Source: Planctomycetota bacterium (GTDB lineage: Bacteria; Planctomycetota; Planctomycetia; Pirellulales; Lacipirellulaceae). Taken from it: a DNA stretch of 7,964 bases. Numbering within the stretch: the first letter of the stretch is position 1; the number at the start of each line of letters is the position of its first letter. The stretch spans positions 1 through 7,964 of the forward strand of contig JAADIN010000189.1 of assembly GCA_013151315.1 (NCBI GenBank), written 5' to 3'. The notes under the pieces are model-generated. The model ran no database searches and was not told where the DNA came from. It worked only from the letters and a program-made list of their open reading frames with translations. Below are positions 5,884 to 7,964 of the stretch, one piece after another. The position numbers and the translations under genes were made by a program.

Positions 5884-6134
5884 ATGCGGCGTATTTGTTT
5901 TTATATTTTTTCAGTTTTTGCGATCTCTTTTTGTGTGCTTGAGATCGGGTATGCGTTTTACGAGTTTTTTTTGAGCACAACGGTGTGACATTCTACGCCG
6001 ATCGCCCCGCTTTGGGTGCAATCGTAGTCACGATAGCAGTAGTAAGTGGTGTCTTCTGGCACTTGATTTTGAGACGCCGTGATGCAAAGGAAAGAGAATC
6101 GGGGAAGAAAAAGGGGACGCAATTCATTGATTGA
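5884..6134 (+). pseudogene. Small two-helix membrane protein gene, frame broken in a run of eight T
   Basis: From ATG 5884 (GGAG 10 bases before it) the frame reads MRRICFYIFSVFAISF, a transmembrane helix, then YAFYEFF. In the run of eight T at 5965-5972 the frame must shift by -1. It then continues as EHNGVTFYADRPALG, a second hydrophobic segment (AIVVTIAVVSGVFWHLIL), and a basic tail RRRDAKERESGKKK, ending at TGA 6132-6134. The joined product is about 84 residues: helix, outside loop, helix, positive cytoplasmic tail. Unshifted, translation stops after about 34 residues. The topology follows the positive-inside rule, which supports the joined reading. The last residues (KKKGTQFID) fall in repeat-like sequence, so the original C-terminus may be lost. 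I recognise no family. It may be a decayed gene, a homopolymer sequencing error, or a gene using slippage at T8. Confidence 0.5.
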
Positions 6135-6182
6135 ATGAGGGTCAGAAAAAGGGTCAAAACTTTTGGTCAGAAAAAGGGTCAG
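6111..6182. repeat. GGGGAC/GGGTCA repeat cluster
   Basis: AAGGGGACGCAATTCATTG (6111-6129) is followed by two exact 17-bp copies of GGTCAGAAAAAGGGTCA, at 6140-6156 and 6165-6181. The AAAAAGGGTCA ends face the TGACCCCTTTTTT copies at 6209-6262 as imperfect inverted repeats. Repeats beginning AAAAAGGGGAC or AAAAAGGGGTCA are, as I recall, common around IS200/REP-associated (Y1) transposase genes in many bacteria. No such transposase is present here, so that link is inference. Confidence 0.65.
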
Positions 6183-6183
6183 A

Positions 6184-6209
6184 ACTATTTGATTGAAAGA
6201 AAAACAGTT
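6184..6209 (+). repeat. 26-bp direct repeat, copy 2
   Basis: Exact copy of 5811-5836, 373 bases downstream. The broken membrane-protein gene lies between the two copies, so recombination between them would delete it. Confidence 0.85.
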
Positions 6210-6262
6210 TGACCCCTTTTTTCTTTCTTTTTTCTTTCTTTTTTCTTGCTGACCCCTTTTTT
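6209..6262. repeat. TGACCCCTTTTTT repeats with an 11-bp polypyrimidine tandem array
   Basis: TGACCCCTTTTTT occurs at 6210-6222 and 6250-6262. Between and overlapping them is (TTTTTTCTTTC) repeated 2.8 times at 6217-6247. The strand is almost purely pyrimidine from 6212 to 6247. The same TGACCCCTTTTTT unit recurs beyond the DUF4238 gene at 7371-7398. Confidence 0.8.
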
Positions 6263-6325
6263 CTTGCGGGCCAGAGAGCTGTCCCGTTCTGCCACCCCCA
6301 AGGCCGTCGCAGCAATAATCCCAAC

Positions 6326-6338
6326 CACCAACTTGGTG
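6326..6338. promoter_or_regulatory. CACCAA-C-TTGGTG palindrome at the DUF4238 start
   Basis: A perfect 6+1+6 palindrome ends 6 bases before the ATG at 6345. Its right half supplies the only SD-like bases (GGTG). It could be an operator or could hide the ribosome binding site in a small stem; it is short enough to be chance. Confidence 0.3.
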
Positions 6339-6344
6339 ATATAT

Positions 6345-7289
6345 ATGAACAATCAGCCTCGAAACCATCACTACGTTCCCAAGTTCTATCTTGAGCGATT
6401 TACGCTGAGTGGTGCTGATGGTGGCCAGTTGTTCGTATTGGACAAGCAGCAGCGGAAGAAGTGGAGCAGTACACCAAGGAAGACTGCCAGAGCGAATAAC
6501 TTCTATACAGTGGAATTAGACAATCTCGACCCAATGGGTATCGAAAAATCCCTAGCCGACGTAGAGGGAATGTCTGCGGTAGTCATCCGTGATATCATCT
6601 CGCAGAAGAAGCTGCCTACGGGAGACGATTTTGGTGTTTTGCTCAACTTCGTCGCTCTTTCCACCGTTAGAGTTCCAAGCGTTAGATCAACACACTCCCA
6701 ATTCATAGATCAGGTTGCAAAGAAACTCTCTCATCTTGCTTTTCTTGGTCCCGACGGTGCTGAACGATTGTGGGATTTGTCTAAATTGGAAGGAAAGTCA
6801 TTATCTGATGAAGAGATTCTGGAACTGCAAGCATTCGTAGAAAGTAACGACTACGACATCGATCTTGAAAAGAATTGGCATATTCAGACGATGATTGAAT
6901 CAGTCAACGTCTTATTGCCTGCTCTAGCGAGTCGGCACTGGGCAATTTGGACCGCTGCCGATGGCACAACCGACTTAGTTACTTCGGACCGCCCGGTTGC
7001 GTTGTGGGCAAGTCCTCCCCTTCCAGGCCCTCTGTCGCCGAACTTCGCAACGCCAAACACTCTTCTGACAATCCCGCTGAGCCGCCGAGTCTTGCTGGCT
7101 TCTCAATTGGAAGAAATGCCCTCAGAGTCCTATATCATGGATAGTCAAGATATTGCCTTGATGAACACGCTGCGAGCAATGTTTTCAAACCAGATTTATT
7201 CCGCACAAGAGAACTGGGCTTGGACAGTTGATGGCGAGATATTGAACTCGCAAGCGTTTCTTGACCGCCTCCCATCAGCCAACCCGTGA
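6345..7289 (+). CDS. DUF4238 domain-containing protein
   Basis: A 314-residue soluble protein recognised as DUF4238 by its opening NHHYVPKFYLERF (about residues 7-19), the hallmark His-His-Tyr-Val-Pro-x-Phe-Tyr-Leu signature, and by the later VTSDRPVALW motif (about 220-229), corresponding to the family's T-S-D-x-P-V. There are no signal peptide, membrane helices or known catalytic motifs. The family's biochemical role is not established; members are often scattered singly in variable genome regions. I chose ATG 6345, since the frame open from 6246 translates repeat sequence (MLTPFFLRARE...) and the family begins right after 6345. The gene stands alone and has TGACCCC-T6 repeats on both sides. 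Its codon use looks less GC-biased than the isomerase-like gene before it (more TCT, TTA, AAA, GAA), which fits recent acquisition. Confidence 0.88.
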   Translation: MNNQPRNHHYVPKFYLERFTLSGADGGQLFVLDKQQRKKWSSTPRKTARANNFYTVELDNLDPMGIEKSLADVEGMSAVVIRDIISQKKLPTGDDFGVLLNFVALSTVRVPSVRSTHSQFIDQVAKKLSHLAFLGPDGAERLWDLSKLEGKSLSDEEILELQAFVESNDYDIDLEKNWHIQTMIESVNVLLPALASRHWAIWTAADGTTDLVTSDRPVALWASPPLPGPLSPNFATPNTLLTIPLSRRVLLASQLEEMPSESYIMDSQDIALMNTLRAMFSNQIYSAQENWAWTVDGEILNSQAFLDRLPSANP

Positions 7290-7300
7290 CATACCAATCA

Positions 7301-7313
7301 CGTAGTCGCTACG
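7301..7313. terminator. Short hairpin after DUF4238, weak terminator candidate
   Basis: CGTAG-TCG-CTACG gives a 5-bp stem with a 3-base loop, 11 bases after the DUF4238 stop. No T tract follows. CTACGGGGCAG here also echoes CTACGGGGGCAGG at 5799-5811, just after the isomerase-like stop, so it may be part of a repeat rather than a terminator. Confidence 0.25.
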
Positions 7314-7369
7314 GGGCAGAAAAGAGCTTGAGAGCTAACGACTTACGCTTATGTTAATGCCATTCAGAT

Positions 7370-7398
7370 CTGACCCCTTTTTTGCTGACCCCTTTTTT
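7370..7398 (+). repeat. Tandem CTGACCCCTTTTTT repeats downstream of DUF4238
   Basis: Two exact copies, 7370-7383 and 7385-7398, separated by one G, are identical to the copy at 6249-6262 before the gene. GCGCTATTTGAT follows (7399-7410), echoing the 26-bp direct repeats. The preceding 7351-7376 (starting ATGTTAATGCCATTCAGATC) looks like part of the same dispersed repeat class. Confidence 0.8.
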
Positions 7399-7441
7399 GC
7401 GCTATTTGATAATCGTTCTGCCCTCTTTTTCTCCGCCAAGG

Positions 7442-7526
7442 CCTCTTGTGCTGCGCACACCGACAATCGTTCGGAAAAGCTTTACTCCATGGCAACGTCA
7501 CCCCCGAACGACTGTCGGTGTTACCC
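7442..7526. repeat. Second copy of the structured hairpin unit (half of the palindromic element)
   Basis: This aligns with 4568-4652 at about 72 of 86 columns by hand. It keeps the block CCTCTTGTGCTGCGCACACC and a hairpin of 17-base arms: CACCGACAATCGTTCGG (7458-7474) against 7504-7520, 16 of 17 paired, 29-base loop. One stem pair differs from the other copy by a compensatory change (T-A to C-G). The copy ends 1 base from the stop codon of the minus-strand MscS-type gene, so it is the first structure in that gene's 3' untranslated RNA. Confidence 0.8.
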
Positions 7527-7527
7527 G

Positions 7528-7964
7528 TTACGCCTTGGGAGGTGCCGGCTCTTGTTCTACCATTTGAACTGCAAGTGGTGAGGACGTATTGAGATGTACA
7601 TCTTGTTGCGGGAAGGCGATCGTGATGTTTTCGTCGCGAAAGAGCTGATCGATGCGATAGCGTACCGCGCTCTCGATCTGAAGGCGGTCCATCAGGGTTC
7701 GCATGCGGATCCAGAAGTGAACCTCGAATACTAACGTGCTATCTCCGAAATTTTTGAAGAGAATAACGGGCGGAGGATCTCTTGAAACGCGGCCCGTTTC
7801 GGCAGCGGCCCGTCGCAACTGCTTGGTGACCACCGCAGGATCGGAGCCATAGGCGACGCCCACCTCGACCAAGGTGCGCACCTTGTCGCTCGAAAGGGTG
7901 TAGTTGATCAGTTTTTCTTGCAGGAGGACCCGATTGGGGAGAATGATCTCGAGGTTGCTGCCGG
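7528..7964 (-). CDS. MscS-family mechanosensitive ion channel, C-terminal part (5'-partial)
   Basis: The last 145 residues of a small-conductance mechanosensitive channel, an inner-membrane homo-oligomer that releases solutes on osmotic downshock. The gene enters from the right edge, so the start and membrane helices are not seen. Visible parts are the end of the beta domain (GSNLEIILPNRVLLQEKLIN, then YTLSSD) and the alpha/beta C-terminal domain: VRTLVEVGVAYGSDP, VILFKNFGDSTLVFEVHFWI and RYRIDQLFRDENITIAFPQQDVHL. The IAFPQxDVHL ending is characteristic of the family. A 21-residue tail rich in Ala, Pro and Glu follows. The stop TAA at 7528-7530 is directly followed on its strand by the hairpin repeat at 7442-7526. 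Whether it is MscS-sized or a large MscK/KefA-like protein cannot be decided from this piece. Confidence 0.93.
   Translation of the reverse strand, partial: GSNLEIILPNRVLLQEKLINYTLSSDKVRTLVEVGVAYGSDPAVVTKQLRRAAAETGRVSRDPPPVILFKNFGDSTLVFEVHFWIRMRTLMDRLQIESAVRYRIDQLFRDENITIAFPQQDVHLNTSSPLAVQMVEQEPAPPKA

Noticed and set aside
6246..6344. DUF4238 start at the TTG at 6246
   Set aside because: The extra 33 residues are encoded by the GACCCC-T6 repeat and non-conserved sequence; the family begins right after the ATG at 6345.
5958..6371. Minus-strand open frame with a Cys/Tyr-rich C-terminus over the repeat region
   Set aside because: Most of it translates low-complexity Lys/Phe-rich repeat sequence. 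The part that looks protein-like lies opposite the better supported plus-strand membrane protein.

Overview
The window looks like chromosomal DNA of a planctomycete, probably of the Pirellulales type. This rests on the moderately GC-rich composition, weak or absent Shine-Dalgarno (SD) sites before several genes, a redox-inactive thioredoxin-like exported protein, a class-I-like dihydroorotase with a DDQVHFREPG motif, and intergenic GGGTCA/GACCCC-type repeats. The assignment is an inference; no rRNA or other phylogenetic marker is present.

Layout, left to right. (1) Positions 1-1117 (+): the 3' part of an envelope HtrA/DegP-type serine protease. The complete catalytic triad lies before a +1 frameshift near 679, and the PDZ domain lies after it. 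(2) 1118-1500: non-coding, with a 15-bp tandem duplication. (3) 1501-2016 (+): a secreted thioredoxin-fold protein lacking CXXC. (4) 2067-4145 (-): a block read right to left. It holds a decayed 5' fragment of a dihydroorotase gene, a class I SAM-dependent methyltransferase and tsaD (tRNA t6A synthesis). The methyltransferase start sits exactly where the dihydroorotase fragment stops, and the fragment supplies its ribosome binding site. (5) 4146-4939: a long gene-free stretch dominated by a 344-bp nearly palindromic element (4379-4722) with 27-bp terminal inverted repeats and nested hairpins, then a perfect 13-bp hairpin before the next gene. (6) 4940-5794 (+): a sugar-phosphate isomerase/epimerase-type TIM-barrel protein. 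(7) 5795-6344: a repeat-rich stretch containing a broken two-helix membrane-protein gene and several GGGTCA/GACCCC repeats. (8) 6345-7289 (+): a DUF4238 protein of unknown function, with GACCCC-T6 repeats on both sides. (9) 7442-7526: a second, half-size copy of the palindromic element's hairpin unit, just after the stop codon of (10) a minus-strand MscS-type mechanosensitive channel gene that runs off the right edge (7528-7964).

The genes do not form one pathway. The methyltransferase and tsaD are the only convincing co-transcribed pair. The most unusual material is non-coding: a family of structured repeats (three hairpin units, two of them head-to-head) with one compensatory base change and A.C mismatches that become G.U pairs only in minus-strand RNA, and a DUF4238 gene bracketed by a different repeat family. 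Three separate genes carry frame disruptions. Together with the repeats this suggests a remodelled, decaying intergenic landscape, although assembly indels are an alternative explanation for the frameshifts.
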